Shown here: in pieces, positions 1 through 8,100 of the stretch
Numbering within the stretch: the first letter of the stretch is position 1
Layout of the letters: every line of letters begins with the position of its first letter
Assembly: GCA_964396385.1 (NCBI GenBank)
Contig: CAYNFH010000018.1
Location: forward strand, 1-49,150
Direction of reading: 5' to 3'
From: CAYNFH01 sp964396385
GTDB taxonomy: Bacteria; Armatimonadota; Chthonomonadetes; Chthonomonadales; CAJBBX01
Length of the DNA: 49,150 nucleotides
Notes under the pieces: generated by a model
Seen by the model: the letters and a program-made list of their open reading frames with translations, nothing else
What the model was told of the DNA's origin: nothing
Database searches by the model: none
Position numbers and translations under genes: made by a program

Positions 1-345
1 CTCGATGTCCGCGAAGATGGGCGTCGCTCCCACGGCCAGGACGGAGGACGCCGTGGCGATGAAGGTGTAGGGCGGAACGATTACCTCATCGCCCGGTCCA
101 ACGCCGAGCGCCCGCAGCACCACCTCCAGGGCTGCGGTACCGTTGGTGACGCAGACGCCGTGCCCGGCGTCCTGGAAACGGGCAAATGCCTCTTCAAACT
201 CTTTGACCTTTGTACCGGGCATGGACCACCACTTGCCGCTCCGGAGCGCCTCCAGCAGCAGCTTCTCTTCCGTGTCGTCCCACACGGGCCAGGCCGGCCA
301 GGCCGCCTCCCGAGTCCTGGGCCCTCCATCCACCGCAAGTTTCAT
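1..345 (-). CDS. DegT/DnrJ/EryC1/StrS-family aminotransferase (N-terminal part)
   Basis: This PLP-dependent sugar aminotransferase-like protein is cut by the left edge of the window, so only its first 115 residues are present. Translation from the ATG at 345 gives the family N-terminus: a GGP...W.W motif, then TNGTAALEVVLRALGVGPGD and an EVIVPPYTFIATASSVL stretch ending in a FADIE motif. TNGTAAL is the cofactor-phosphate-binding region and the PPYTF/FADIE segment is typical of the fold. The start follows a clear GGAGG about 4 nt upstream. Family members make amino sugars for surface polysaccharides, or act in related roles. The catalytic lysine lies outside the window, so activity cannot be judged. 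A phased repeat array separates it from ruvC, which is upstream on the same strand. Confidence 0.88.
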   Translation of the reverse strand, partial: MKLAVDGGPRTREAAWPAWPVWDDTEEKLLLEALRSGKWWSMPGTKVKEFEEAFARFQDAGHGVCVTNGTAALEVVLRALGVGPGDEVIVPPYTFIATASSVLAVGATPIFADIE

Positions 346-360
346 CACTGCCTCCTTTAG

Positions 361-423
361 GACGGAAGACCGATGACGGGTGACGGATTCCGAATCCGTC
401 CGTCTTCCGTCCTCCGTCTTCCA
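361..423. repeat. Heptamer-phased inverted array (copy a)
   Basis: The left arm is a run of 7-bp units of the type GACGGAA, GACCGAT, GACGGGT, GACGGAT. The right arm is a run of CGTCTTC/CGTCCTC units, so the two arms are complementary. The centre is a 19-nt palindrome at 382-400 with one unpaired central base. The array ends at the ruvC stop codon. It belongs to the same family as the arrays near 953, 3363, 6193, 19800 and 37246. Confidence 0.8.
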
Positions 424-921
424 TCAGGTGTTCTTCCGTCCCAGCATACTCAGGGTACTGGAGTGCGCGTGGCAGATCGCCACCGCGAGCGCGTCCGCGG
501 CGTCGTCCGGCCGGGGCGGCTTGGGCAGGTTCAGGAGCCGCTGGATCATGTACTGCACCTGCTTCTTCTCCGCCGCGCCATACCCCACTACCGCCTGCTT
601 CACCTGCGGCGGCGTGTACTCCACCCAGTCTACCCCGCGCTGCGCCGCGGTCAGCAGCGCAACGCCGATGGTGCGGCCCACTCCGAACGCGGTTGTCTCG
701 TTCTTGGCAAAGAAGAGGCGCTCCGTCACCAGGATGTCAGGATGGTGCAGGTCAAAGAGGTGGTTGAGCTGCTCCGCAATGGTGAGGAGCCGATCCGGAG
801 GAGCCTGGTTGGGGCTGGACGTGATCACGCCGTAGTCCAGCGCGGTAATCCGCTGGCCTTCCTTCTGTATCACTCCGTAGCCGGTGGTGGCAATCCCAGG
901 GTCCAGTCCCAGAATAGTCAT
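424..921 (-). CDS. ruvC: Crossover junction endodeoxyribonuclease RuvC
   Basis: RuvC is the Holliday-junction resolvase that cuts recombination intermediates together with RuvAB. The 165-residue length is normal for the family. The RNase H-like acidic residues are all visible: D7 in ILGLDPG, E67 in LVTER, and D140 and D143 in the PDDAADALA motif. The open frame extends 26 codons further upstream, but that extension runs through a repeat array, and the conserved MTILGLDPG start fixes the ATG at 921. No Shine-Dalgarno is visible: the bases before the ATG are CAACC-type heptamers of the neighbouring array. ruvA and ruvB are not adjacent. Confidence 0.96.
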   Translation of the reverse strand: MTILGLDPGIATTGYGVIQKEGQRITALDYGVITSSPNQAPPDRLLTIAEQLNHLFDLHHPDILVTERLFFAKNETTAFGVGRTIGVALLTAAQRGVDWVEYTPPQVKQAVVGYGAAEKKQVQYMIQRLLNLPKPPRPDDAADALAVAICHAHSSTLSMLGRKNT

Positions 922-1052
922 TGGTTGCAGGTTGAAAGTTGAAGGTTGAGGGTCCGGAATCCGTTCTCTCGACTCTCGACTCAGGGCTCTCCCCCTCACC
1001 CCTTCACCCCCTCATCCGTTCACCCCTTCACCCCCTCATCCCTCCCCAAGCA
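922..1052. repeat. Composite heptamer/octamer array (copy b)
   Basis: Reading the + strand, GGTTGAA-type heptamers run from about 923 to 952. A TCCGGAATCCG core lies at 953-963, followed by TCTCTCG/ACTCTCG heptamers and then 8-bp units of the type CCTTCACC and CCCTCATC to about 1050. The array fills the gap between ruvC and the divergent membrane-protein gene, so any promoters for the two genes must lie within or beside it. Between 1053 and 1158 I see only the ribosome-binding region of the next gene. Confidence 0.75.
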
Positions 1053-1158
1053 GGAGAATCCGAGGCGGCTCACCAATAACAGGCCAGCAATTGGCCGTGC
1101 CGCCGCTTTCCGGCAGACCGCTCCCCGGGAGCGGGAACACGCAGAGAAGGAGAAGGGA

Positions 1159-2139
1159 ATGGCCGTTTCGGGAGGTGGGCCAACCAGTCCGGGCTACTCG
1201 CCCCGACCACAGATCCGGTTCGACGTCATCGGTGAGGCATGGCGCCTGTTCCAGCAGCAGATGGGCACCTGGATCGTCGCCGTGCTCGTGGTGGTCGTCT
1301 GCTACGTGGCCGTCGCTATCGTGTTCGGCGTGCTCGGCGCTGGTATGAGCATCGGCGCCGGACAGTTGGGACCACGCGGCGCGGCTGGAGCCGCTGCCTT
1401 TCAGGGCACCGCGGGCGCGCTCCGCATGCTGCAGTCCGCCATCAACCTGATCATCCAGTACTTCTTCATGGGCGGTCTGGTCCGGATGGCTCTCCGACAG
1501 ATACGTGGCGAGCCTATCGCCGTGGGGGACATCTTCACCGTTACGGACGTCATCGGGCCTCTGGCCGTAGCTGCGATCCTGGTGACTCTCGCCCAGTACG
1601 TGGCAATTTGCGCGCTCTGCATCGGCTTCTTCATTGTGGGCGGGTTGCTGATGTTCACCGTGCCGCTCGTGGTGGACCGGCGAATGAGCGCTGTTGAGGC
1701 CATGGGAGAGAGCTGGAACGCTCTCAAGGGCGATATCATCATGGCCACGCTGTTCTTCTTTGTGGTCCAGATCGTGTTCCCCATAGTCGGAGCCTGCGCG
1801 TGCTGCATCGGTTATCTCTTCCTGTTTCCGCTGGTGCCGCTATCGACGGCGCTACTATACAGGGACTTCTTCCTGGGCGGCATGCAGCCGGCGTCTCCGT
1901 ACGCGCCGCCTCCGCCCCCGGGCTACGCTCCGCCCCCGCCGCCAACCATGGGCTACACGCCTCCAGCGTACCCTCCGCAGGCAACGGACCTGACCGGCGG
2001 GCAGCCGCAGACTGCTCCGCCGCCTCCGGCTCAGACAGACATACCTCCGCTTCCGGAGAGTATGCCGCCACCACCGCCTCCGCCCACGGAGAGTGCGCCT
2101 CCTCCGCCTCCTCCGCCGCAAGCGCCGCCTGCCCAGTAA
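1159..2139 (+). CDS. Multi-pass membrane protein with proline-rich C-terminal tail
   Basis: This 326-residue protein has no function I recognise. It begins with a short polar N-terminus and a PQIRFDVIGEAWRLF segment. Several hydrophobic helices follow (roughly residues 37-60, 95-115, 135-180 and 195-235), with a glycine-rich stretch between the first two. The layout resembles membrane families related to the glycerophosphoryl-diester phosphodiesterase membrane domain, and this is a weak fold-level impression. From about residue 245 to the end the chain is a low-complexity tail of PPPPPG, YAPP and PPPPP runs, likely cytoplasmic and disordered. The ATG at 1159 was chosen because GGAGAAGG precedes it and the longer open frame upstream is repeat sequence. 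A bidirectional hairpin terminator follows the stop codon. Confidence 0.8.
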   Translation: MAVSGGGPTSPGYSPRPQIRFDVIGEAWRLFQQQMGTWIVAVLVVVVCYVAVAIVFGVLGAGMSIGAGQLGPRGAAGAAAFQGTAGALRMLQSAINLIIQYFFMGGLVRMALRQIRGEPIAVGDIFTVTDVIGPLAVAAILVTLAQYVAICALCIGFFIVGGLLMFTVPLVVDRRMSAVEAMGESWNALKGDIIMATLFFFVVQIVFPIVGACACCIGYLFLFPLVPLSTALLYRDFFLGGMQPASPYAPPPPPGYAPPPPPTMGYTPPAYPPQATDLTGGQPQTAPPPPAQTDIPPLPESMPPPPPPPTESAPPPPPPPQAPPAQ

Positions 2140-2158
2140 GGGCGAGGAGCACAGAATC

Positions 2159-2187
2159 CAGCGGGGCCGAGATTCTCGGCCCCGCTG
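2159..2187. terminator. Hairpin terminator between convergent genes
   Basis: A perfect 13-bp stem (CAGCGGGGCCGAG and its complement) encloses a 3-nt loop. It lies 20 nt after the + strand membrane-protein stop and 40 nt after the end of the minus-strand oxidoreductase. The T-tract is weak on both sides, but position and stem strength fit a shared terminator. Confidence 0.75.
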
Positions 2188-2227
2188 TTGCCTGTCATTA
2201 TCTTGATACTACTCTCCGGTTGGCCTG

Positions 2228-3328
2228 CTACAGCCTGGTCGCGGTGGAGCGGGACTGCTCCAGCACCTCATCGCGGCTCACTTCCCTGCCCAGGCGGTCC
2301 GAGAGGTAAATCCCTTCGCTGATCAGCATGGTGGCCAGCGCGGTCTCCGCCGTCGGAAGCAGCGGCGCCCGGCCCTGGAGCGCGGCAATCCAGTGCTTCT
2401 GCGGAGAGTCGTACGCCTCCTGGGCGGGCTCGAGCTGGTGCCAGCGCCAGTCCGTCTGGTCCACCTCAAACGTGGCGTTCATCTCGATGTCGCTCAGGGT
2501 GGTATGGAAGCTGAACGGCTCGAGCTGGATGCCCCCCTCGCTGCCCACCACGCTGCTGCCCTGGAATCCGCCCAGGTGGATGGCCCAGGACTCGACGATG
2601 TCGATAGTCAAGCCACCCGCGCACTTGACGAAGCCGAGGCCCAGCTCCTCCACGTTGTAACCGCTGCTCGCCCGGCGGCCCGCGTCCATCCCCGTCTCCT
2701 GGTACACTTTGCCGCTGATGCGCTCCACTTGCGGCAGCCCCAGCAGGTGCAGAATGCGCGCGATGTGGTAGACCCCCATGTCGTAGAGCGCGCCGCCGGC
2801 CGCCACCTCCTTCTGTACGAAGGAGGCCGTGCCGTATCCGTCCACGAAGGGCCGTCCCCGGCGCCGGAAGCCGGTCGAGCGTGCGTGGTACAGCTTGCCG
2901 AGCCGGCCGTCATCGATCAGCCGCTTGGCGAGCTTCGTCTCCTTGGAGAAGAGAGTGGCGAGCTGGATGCTGAGCTTGCGGCCTGTCTCCTTCGCCGTCT
3001 CCAACATCGCAACAGCGTCAACGTATGCGCCCGCCATGGGCTTTTCACAGTACACGTTCTTGCCTGCTCGCAGCGCCGCGATGGTCACCGGCGCGTGGAG
3101 GTTGTTGTGCAGGCACACGTCGACGGCCTCCACGTCATCGCGCTCCAGGAGCTTGCGGAAGTCCGTATAGGTGTGTGGTATCTGGTACTGTGATGCGACC
3201 GACTGCAGCTCCGCCTCATTGATGTCTGCGGCAGCCACAATCCGCGCGCCTGAAATCTCGCTGTAGTTTTTGAGGTGGCTCTTCGCGATCTGCCCCACCC
3301 CGATCATTCCGATGCGTACTGGCTCCAT
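2228..3328 (-). CDS. Gfo/Idh/MocA-family NAD(P)-dependent oxidoreductase
   Basis: The 366-residue length is typical for the family. The Rossmann nucleotide-binding motif GMIGVGQIA lies at residues 7-15. The family EKP motif, whose lysine is catalytic, is at residues 95-97 (YCEKPMAG). The downstream GALYDMGVYHI segment carries the family's catalytic Asp and His. Members oxidise or reduce sugars, inositols or related polyols, and the substrate cannot be read from the sequence. A GAGAGGG lies upstream of the ATG. The gene is divergent from the glycosyltransferase and separated from it by a phased repeat array. Confidence 0.93.
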   Translation of the reverse strand: MEPVRIGMIGVGQIAKSHLKNYSEISGARIVAAADINEAELQSVASQYQIPHTYTDFRKLLERDDVEAVDVCLHNNLHAPVTIAALRAGKNVYCEKPMAGAYVDAVAMLETAKETGRKLSIQLATLFSKETKLAKRLIDDGRLGKLYHARSTGFRRRGRPFVDGYGTASFVQKEVAAGGALYDMGVYHIARILHLLGLPQVERISGKVYQETGMDAGRRASSGYNVEELGLGFVKCAGGLTIDIVESWAIHLGGFQGSSVVGSEGGIQLEPFSFHTTLSDIEMNATFEVDQTDWRWHQLEPAQEAYDSPQKHWIAALQGRAPLLPTAETALATMLISEGIYLSDRLGREVSRDEVLEQSRSTATRL

Positions 3329-3344
3329 CTTTCACCCTCTCTCA

Positions 3345-3414
3345 GAGTGTGGGAGTATGGGAGAATCCGGATTCCGGCCACCCCCATACACCCACACCCC
3401 CACACTCCCACACT
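3345..3414. repeat. Octamer-phased inverted array (copy c)
   Basis: Left units of the type GAGTGTGG and GAGTATGG meet a perfect 12-nt palindrome GAATCCGGATTC at 3363-3374. Right units of the type CCCCCATA, CACCCACA, CTCCCACA follow. The two arms are complementary in composition and phase. The array occupies most of the 111-bp gap between two divergent genes, so it overlaps the space where both promoters should lie. Confidence 0.82.
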
Positions 3415-3439
3415 AATGTCCGGTCCGAATCCTGCATGA

Positions 3440-5386
3440 ATGATCCATGCCGTGTCCTACACTGTACCCGTTAGCTCTGTCCCGCTGCTTCAGGATCCGC
3501 CCTTTGTCGCCGGCCTCTTGCTCCTGGCCATCGCGGCCGGGTACAGGCTGCTTCGCACCCTGAAAGTGCCCCTCCAGCAACTGACGGCAGCGGAGAAGGC
3601 GGCGCTATACGTTGCCTCGGGTTTCGGCCTCCTCCAGTACGTGCCGTTGCTATTGGGGGCGGTGGGCGCGCTCTCGCCGCGGACTCTCTGGGCAGGGCTG
3701 GCGCTTGTTGCGGCGCTCCTGGCGAGGGACGAGCTGCGCGTCCTCCGGAGCGCTTGGTCGGTGTTGGCTCGGCTCCGGCGCACCCTTCCCTCCGGCTGGG
3801 CCCGCGCCATCCTCCTCGTCCTCGCGGTTGCGCTTGCCGTCGCGTTCCTCCGCGCCCTGTCGCCGCCCACGGACGCCGATGGTCTGGGCTACCACCTAAC
3901 CGCGCCGCGACGATGGCTGGAGGCGGGCTCCCTCTGCTACCTGCCGACGCTGCTCCAAACCAACCTGCCCATGGGCGTGGAGATGCTTTACGCAATTGCG
4001 CTGGGTATCTGGAGCGATACGGCCGCCAAGCTCATCCATTTCAGCATGGGGACGTTCGCCCTGCTCGCCGCGTTTGCCCTGGGCCGGCGGCTGCGCGGAC
4101 CGGAGGTGGGAGTAGCGGCCGCCGCGCTCTTCGTGCTCGCAATGCCGCGGCTGTCCGTGCTGCCGGAGCTCACGTGGGCTTACGTGGACCTGGGGGTGGT
4201 CCTGGAGGTCGTGTGCGCGGCTCTCGCGCTCCTGCACTGGAGCCGAACAGGACATCGGGGATGGCTCGTATGCGCGGCATTGTGCGCCGGTTTCGCCATC
4301 TCCTTCAAGCTGAGCGCGGCGGTGTTTGCGCTGGCGCTGGCGATCGTCGCCGGCCTGGCGCGCGACCGTCCGGCACGGAGAGCGCTCGGCACAGCCCTCC
4401 TCTTCCTGGCGGGAGCCTCCGGCCCGGTCCTTCCCTGGCTGATCCGCTCCTGGGTACTGACCGGCAACCCTGTCTGGCCGGTGCTGTCCGGCGTCTTCCC
4501 AACGCGGGACTGGTCTTCAGATGCCGGCACTCAGTGGATCACGGAGTTCCGCTACTACTCCTGGGGAGTGGACCGGTTGGCCGGCCTGAGCCTGGAGAGC
4601 CGCGAGCTGCTGGTCCAGGGTGCCGTCATCCTGGTGGCCGTAGTGACTGCCTGCCTGGTCTATGGGTGGCGCGACCGGGAGGCGCGCGGCCTCACGCTGG
4701 TGGTGGGGGTCTCTTCCGCCCTGCTCATGACGCAGACCGGGTTGTACGCGCGGTACTTCCTGCCCCTCCTGCCGCTGGTGTGGCTCCTGGTCTGCCTCGC
4801 CGCGGCGCGCCTGCTGGAAACCTCCCGGTGGGCGCCCGCGCTGGTACTGGGAGTGACAGCGCTCGGCGCCGTGAGCTACGTGGCCGAAAGCGGTCCCACG
4901 GAGCCGTCCGTAGGGGAGGCCTTCGCCGCAGCGACCGGGAATCTAAGCCGCACCGCGTACCTGGAGCGGCGGGCGCCGGGGATCCGCCTGCTCTCCGCCG
5001 CCGCCCCTCTGACCCATGGCCGGCGCGTGCTCAACGTGGGCTCGCTGCCCCTCTACTACACCGATGCGTGCTCCTACATTCTCACCGGATTCGATACCCC
5101 GCCCCTTCGGACACGCGACCCACAGCGCTTGCTGGAGGACCTTCACAGGGAGGGCATCCGCTACATCCTGCTCGGCGCCGGCGCGCGCCGGGAGGAGCGG
5201 TTCGTTCCCTGGATCCGCCCGTTCATCCTGGCGCACGGCAGACCGCTCATTGCTCAGGGAGACGGGATCCTCTTCCAGGTGGAAGAGCCGCAGCGCGGCC
5301 GCCCGGAAACGTTAGGTGACCGGGAACAGCCCGCACGCCCGTTGCGTCTTAACGGTATCTTAACCCTCAGCCTTCCAAAGGGTTAG
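3440..5386 (+). CDS. GT39/ArnT-like membrane glycosyltransferase
   Basis: This 648-residue polytopic protein has about ten hydrophobic helices followed by a soluble C-terminal region from about residue 490. The signature loop after the first helices reads SPPTDADGLGYHLTAPRRW. The acidic D-A-D motif followed by an H/Y segment matches the catalytic first loop of GT-C enzymes of the dolichyl-phosphate-mannose mannosyltransferase type. Such enzymes transfer a sugar from a polyprenyl-phosphate donor outside the cytoplasmic membrane. The acceptor is not predictable. The start is uncertain: the ATG at 3440 lacks a good Shine-Dalgarno and lies just beyond a repeat array. Confidence 0.8.
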   Translation: MIHAVSYTVPVSSVPLLQDPPFVAGLLLLAIAAGYRLLRTLKVPLQQLTAAEKAALYVASGFGLLQYVPLLLGAVGALSPRTLWAGLALVAALLARDELRVLRSAWSVLARLRRTLPSGWARAILLVLAVALAVAFLRALSPPTDADGLGYHLTAPRRWLEAGSLCYLPTLLQTNLPMGVEMLYAIALGIWSDTAAKLIHFSMGTFALLAAFALGRRLRGPEVGVAAAALFVLAMPRLSVLPELTWAYVDLGVVLEVVCAALALLHWSRTGHRGWLVCAALCAGFAISFKLSAAVFALALAIVAGLARDRPARRALGTALLFLAGASGPVLPWLIRSWVLTGNPVWPVLSGVFPTRDWSSDAGTQWITEFRYYSWGVDRLAGLSLESRELLVQGAVILVAVVTACLVYGWRDREARGLTLVVGVSSALLMTQTGLYARYFLPLLPLVWLLVCLAAARLLETSRWAPALVLGVTALGAVSYVAESGPTEPSVGEAFAAATGNLSRTAYLERRAPGIRLLSAAAPLTHGRRVLNVGSLPLYYTDACSYILTGFDTPPLRTRDPQRLLEDLHREGIRYILLGAGARREERFVPWIRPFILAHGRPLIAQGDGILFQVEEPQRGRPETLGDREQPARPLRLNGILTLSLPKG

Positions 5387-5401
5387 AAAGCGAGAGACTT
5401 C

Positions 5402-5746
5402 ATGTTCGGAGAATTGGCGCTGCGGTTCCTGATAGGCGGGATCGTGGTCTCCGTCTTCTCCGTTATCGGAGATATGCTCAAGCCCAAGAGCTTCGCGGGC
5501 CTGTTCGGCGCCGCGCCATCCGTGGCTCTGGCGACGCTCGGCCTGACGATCGCGAAGCACGGTGGTCCGTATGCGGCCGTCGAGGGACGCTCCATGGTCA
5601 TCGGAGCCGTCGGGCTCTTTGTGTACAGTCAGTTGTCGGCGCTGCTCCTGATGCGCGCCAAGTGGCACGCGCTGCCGGCAGCGCTCGTGTCGCTGCTGCC
5701 CTGGCTCGTGGTCAGCTTCGGCCTCTGGGCCGCGCTGTTGAGATAG
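5402..5746 (+). CDS. DUF3147-family small membrane protein (first copy)
   Basis: This 114-residue protein has four predicted transmembrane helices with short loops. The segments FLIGGIVVSVFSVIGDM, KPKSFAGLFGAAPSVALATL and the basic MRAKW turn match what I know of DUF3147, a family of small membrane proteins with no established function. It starts 15 nt after the glycosyltransferase stop and ends 9 nt before a second protein of the same kind. The three genes probably form one transcript. Confidence 0.72.
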   Translation: MFGELALRFLIGGIVVSVFSVIGDMLKPKSFAGLFGAAPSVALATLGLTIAKHGGPYAAVEGRSMVIGAVGLFVYSQLSALLLMRAKWHALPAALVSLLPWLVVSFGLWAALLR

Positions 5747-5755
5747 GGGGCCGCC

Positions 5756-6175
5756 ATGCGTGTAACTGCAGACCCCGGAGCCCTGCGGCAGACCAAGTGG
5801 TATGAGTACCTGATCCGCTTTGTGTTTGGCGGCCTCATAACCGTATTTGCCGGCCTCGTGGCGCATCAGTTCGGTCCCGTCGTGGGCGGACTTTTCCTGG
5901 CTTTTCCAGCCATCTTTCCGGCGAGTGTCACGCTGGTGGAGAAGCACGAACAGCAGAAGGGAGAGCGTGACGGCCACGTGCTGGAGCAGCACGGTATCCG
6001 CGCATCCGGAATTGAGGCCGCCGGCGCCGCCATGGGCAGCATCGGCCTGGTGGCGTTCGGCCTCATCGTCTGGTGGCTGGCGCCCTCCACGCGCGCCTGG
6101 GAGGTGCTGGTCTGCGCCACCGCCGGTTGGGCTGCTGTATCCTTCATAGTTTGGGCGATAAGGCAGAAGGTCTAG
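5756..6175 (+). CDS. DUF3147-family small membrane protein (second copy)
   Basis: This 139-residue protein has a charged N-terminus, then hydrophobic segments around residues 20-60, a charged loop of about 25 residues (VEKHEQQKGERDGHVLEQH) and two more helices. The FGGLITVFAGLVAH...FGPVVGGLFLAFPAIFPAS stretch resembles DUF3147. It has diverged strongly from the preceding gene, so the pair looks like an old duplication or a heterodimer. No function is known. A phased array follows directly after the stop codon. Confidence 0.7.
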   Translation: MRVTADPGALRQTKWYEYLIRFVFGGLITVFAGLVAHQFGPVVGGLFLAFPAIFPASVTLVEKHEQQKGERDGHVLEQHGIRASGIEAAGAAMGSIGLVAFGLIVWWLAPSTRAWEVLVCATAGWAAVSFIVWAIRQKV

Positions 6176-6279
6176 GTATTCAGGTATTCAGGTCCGGAAT
6201 CCGAAACACCTGAACACCTGAACACCTGAACACCCCTCGTCTCTCACCCCTCACCTCTCACCTCTCACCTCTCACCTCT
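6174..6279. repeat. Octamer/heptamer array (copy d), supplies the S10 gene's last codons
   Basis: AGGTATTC octamers lead to the core TCCGGAATCCG at 6193-6203, then to the complementary CACCTGAA octamers. A further array of TCACCTC heptamers follows (about 6240-6279). The minus-strand carboxypeptidase stop codon at 6265-6267 lies inside the last array, so its final residues (SRGER) are repeat-encoded. Confidence 0.8.
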
Positions 6280-7800
6280 GGATAGTGCCGTTCTGTAAAA
6301 CTCCCCCACGTCCTCCCGCAGCTTCGCGCGTGACGGGGTGTCGATGTACATCATATGTCCCGCCTCGTACATCGCCGTCCGCAGGTTCGGTCCCAGGCTC
6401 GGGTCCAGGCGAAGGTGGTCCAGCGTGTACTTTACGGAGAAGTAGGGTGTCGCCAGGTCGTAGTAGCCCATCCCCACAAACAGCTTCATGTAGGGATTCT
6501 TGTTGAACGCGCTGCGGAGCATAGCCGAGACGTCGGTGGAGGCGCGGCCGGTGGGGCCGAAGTCCCATGGCGCGTTGATGCCCTCACCCAGCACGTAGTA
6601 CGGCATGTCCGTCTTGTACCGCAGATCCTTCCGAACGTACTCGTTGAACAGCATGGTGAACGGCGGGCGGACGGCGCTGTAGCTGGGGTCCGCCTCCGGA
6701 ACGTCTCCCGCGGCAGTGCTCTCGATGCCCGTCAGCCGGCTGTCATAGCGTCCTATCGCGCGACGCCGGTCCCGCAGCAGCTCCTTGGTAAAGCGGGCCT
6801 GGTCCACGCGCAGATCCGAGTTCTCCACGTACTGCCGGCTCAGCCCCGTGTACCGAGCCAGGCGCTCCGCGACGGCGGCACGCTCGCGCGCCGGCAGGTT
6901 GTCGCCCTGTGCCAGCGCGGCCGCATAGTCTGTACGCGCCCACCGCTCCACCTCTGCCAGCGTCTTCCGGAGATCGTGTGAGAGGTCCGGCGAAAGCTTC
7001 TTGTGATACCAGGCCGTGGCGGTATAGGTGGGCAGGAACACCACGTACGGCAGGTCGTTGCCCGAGCCGAAGCTGATGGTCCGGAAGTTCAGTACCGTGG
7101 AGAGCAGCAGCACCCCGTTGAGCGCGATTCCCTGGTCCACCAGCCAGCCGGAGAGCCCGGCGGCCCGCGTGGTTCCGTAGCTCTCCCCGGCAAGGAAAAG
7201 TGGTGAAGACCAGCGCTCGTAGCGCGTGAGGTAGAGGCGGACAAACTCGCCGATGGACTGGATATCCCCCTGCAGGCTCCAGTACTGCCTGGCCTGCTCC
7301 GGCTTGGCGGCACGGCTGAATCCGGTACCCACCGGGTCGATGAACACCAGGTCCGACTGGTCCAGCCAGGTCTGTTCGTTATCCACCAACCGGTAAGGCG
7401 GTGGCGGCAGCGCCCCGTTCTCCAGCAGCTCCACGCGGCGCGGTCCGATGGCCCCCAGGTGCAGCCAGAGCGAGGCGGAGCCCGGTCCCCCGTTGAAGGC
7501 GAAGGTGAGCGGCCGGTGAGCGGGATCGCCTGCGTCTTCCAGGGTGTAGGAGACAAAGAAGACGCTGGCTTCCGTCTCGCCCGAACCATTCTTGAGCGGC
7601 AGCATTCCGGCGCGCGCCAGGTATCTGAGCGTCCGGCCGTGGACGGTGATCTCGTGCTGTGATTCTACGGGCGGAACATCTGGCAGCGCCATCGCGGGGG
7701 CCGGCTGGGGACTACCTGTCTGGGCTGCCGGAGGCGTAACCTGTGCGTTGCGGCGCTGGGGTCCTTGCGCCAGGGCAAGGCAGAGCAGGAGGCAAGGCAT
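6265..7800 (-). CDS. Secreted serine carboxypeptidase-like protein (peptidase S10)
   Basis: The protein has 511 residues and begins with a short secretion signal (MPCLLLCLALAQG). The alpha/beta-hydrolase landmarks of family S10 are present: FNGGPGSAS at 102-110 (oxyanion region) and the nucleophile S207 in AGESYGTTRA. Near the C-terminus, YYDLATPYF holds the likely catalytic Asp and YEAGHMMY the His. S10 enzymes cleave single residues from peptide C-termini at acidic pH. Bacterial members are mostly uncharacterised exported peptidases. The open frame has a TTG one codon earlier, but the ATG at 7800 is more likely. It is divergent from the NHL lipoprotein gene at 8101 and overlaps a repeat array at its 3' end. 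Confidence 0.9.
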   Translation of the reverse strand: MPCLLLCLALAQGPQRRNAQVTPPAAQTGSPQPAPAMALPDVPPVESQHEITVHGRTLRYLARAGMLPLKNGSGETEASVFFVSYTLEDAGDPAHRPLTFAFNGGPGSASLWLHLGAIGPRRVELLENGALPPPPYRLVDNEQTWLDQSDLVFIDPVGTGFSRAAKPEQARQYWSLQGDIQSIGEFVRLYLTRYERWSSPLFLAGESYGTTRAAGLSGWLVDQGIALNGVLLLSTVLNFRTISFGSGNDLPYVVFLPTYTATAWYHKKLSPDLSHDLRKTLAEVERWARTDYAAALAQGDNLPARERAAVAERLARYTGLSRQYVENSDLRVDQARFTKELLRDRRRAIGRYDSRLTGIESTAAGDVPEADPSYSAVRPPFTMLFNEYVRKDLRYKTDMPYYVLGEGINAPWDFGPTGRASTDVSAMLRSAFNKNPYMKLFVGMGYYDLATPYFSVKYTLDHLRLDPSLGPNLRTAMYEAGHMMYIDTPSRAKLREDVGEFYRTALSRGER

Positions 7801-8100
7801 CAAATCGGTCTCTCCAGGATGGTATTACGGCCCGCCTGAACGGCGGGCCGAGGCAACATTTCGGGATGAGCAGGTCGGATCCCTGGAAACACGCGCCCGC
7901 AGTCACGGGCCGCCGCCGGGCTGGAGAGGAGGAATATCCCGGCACAGCACGTACTTAGTGGTACAGTCGGCAGGTCCTTTGCACTTTCCGCAGTCCGCGC
8001 AGGCGGACTTCGCGCCGTTGGTAGCCCGCGACTTCAGTCGCCGGGGAAGTACTCGCACATCCCCGACACCTGTTATACGGCAGCCTCGAGGGTAGCGCGC
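7801..8100. other. Divergent intergenic region with hairpins and a REP-like pair
   Basis: The 300 bp between two divergent genes holds a 9-bp-stem hairpin at 7828-7850. Two adjacent small hairpins follow at about 7992-8009 (AGTCCGC/GCGGACT arms) and 8024-8045 (GCGACT/AGTCGC arms). The second pair looks like the REP-type sequences common in repeat-rich environmental bacteria. A TTATAC near 8074 could be a -10 for the gene at 8101. I see no convincing gene here. Confidence 0.55.

Noticed and set aside
424..999. 191-residue form of RuvC
   Set aside because: The first 26 codons are translated repeat sequence. The conserved MTILGLDPG start at 921 matches the family.
1855..2121. Arg-rich frame opposite the proline-rich tail
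   Set aside because: It is the antisense shadow of proline codons in the membrane-protein gene.
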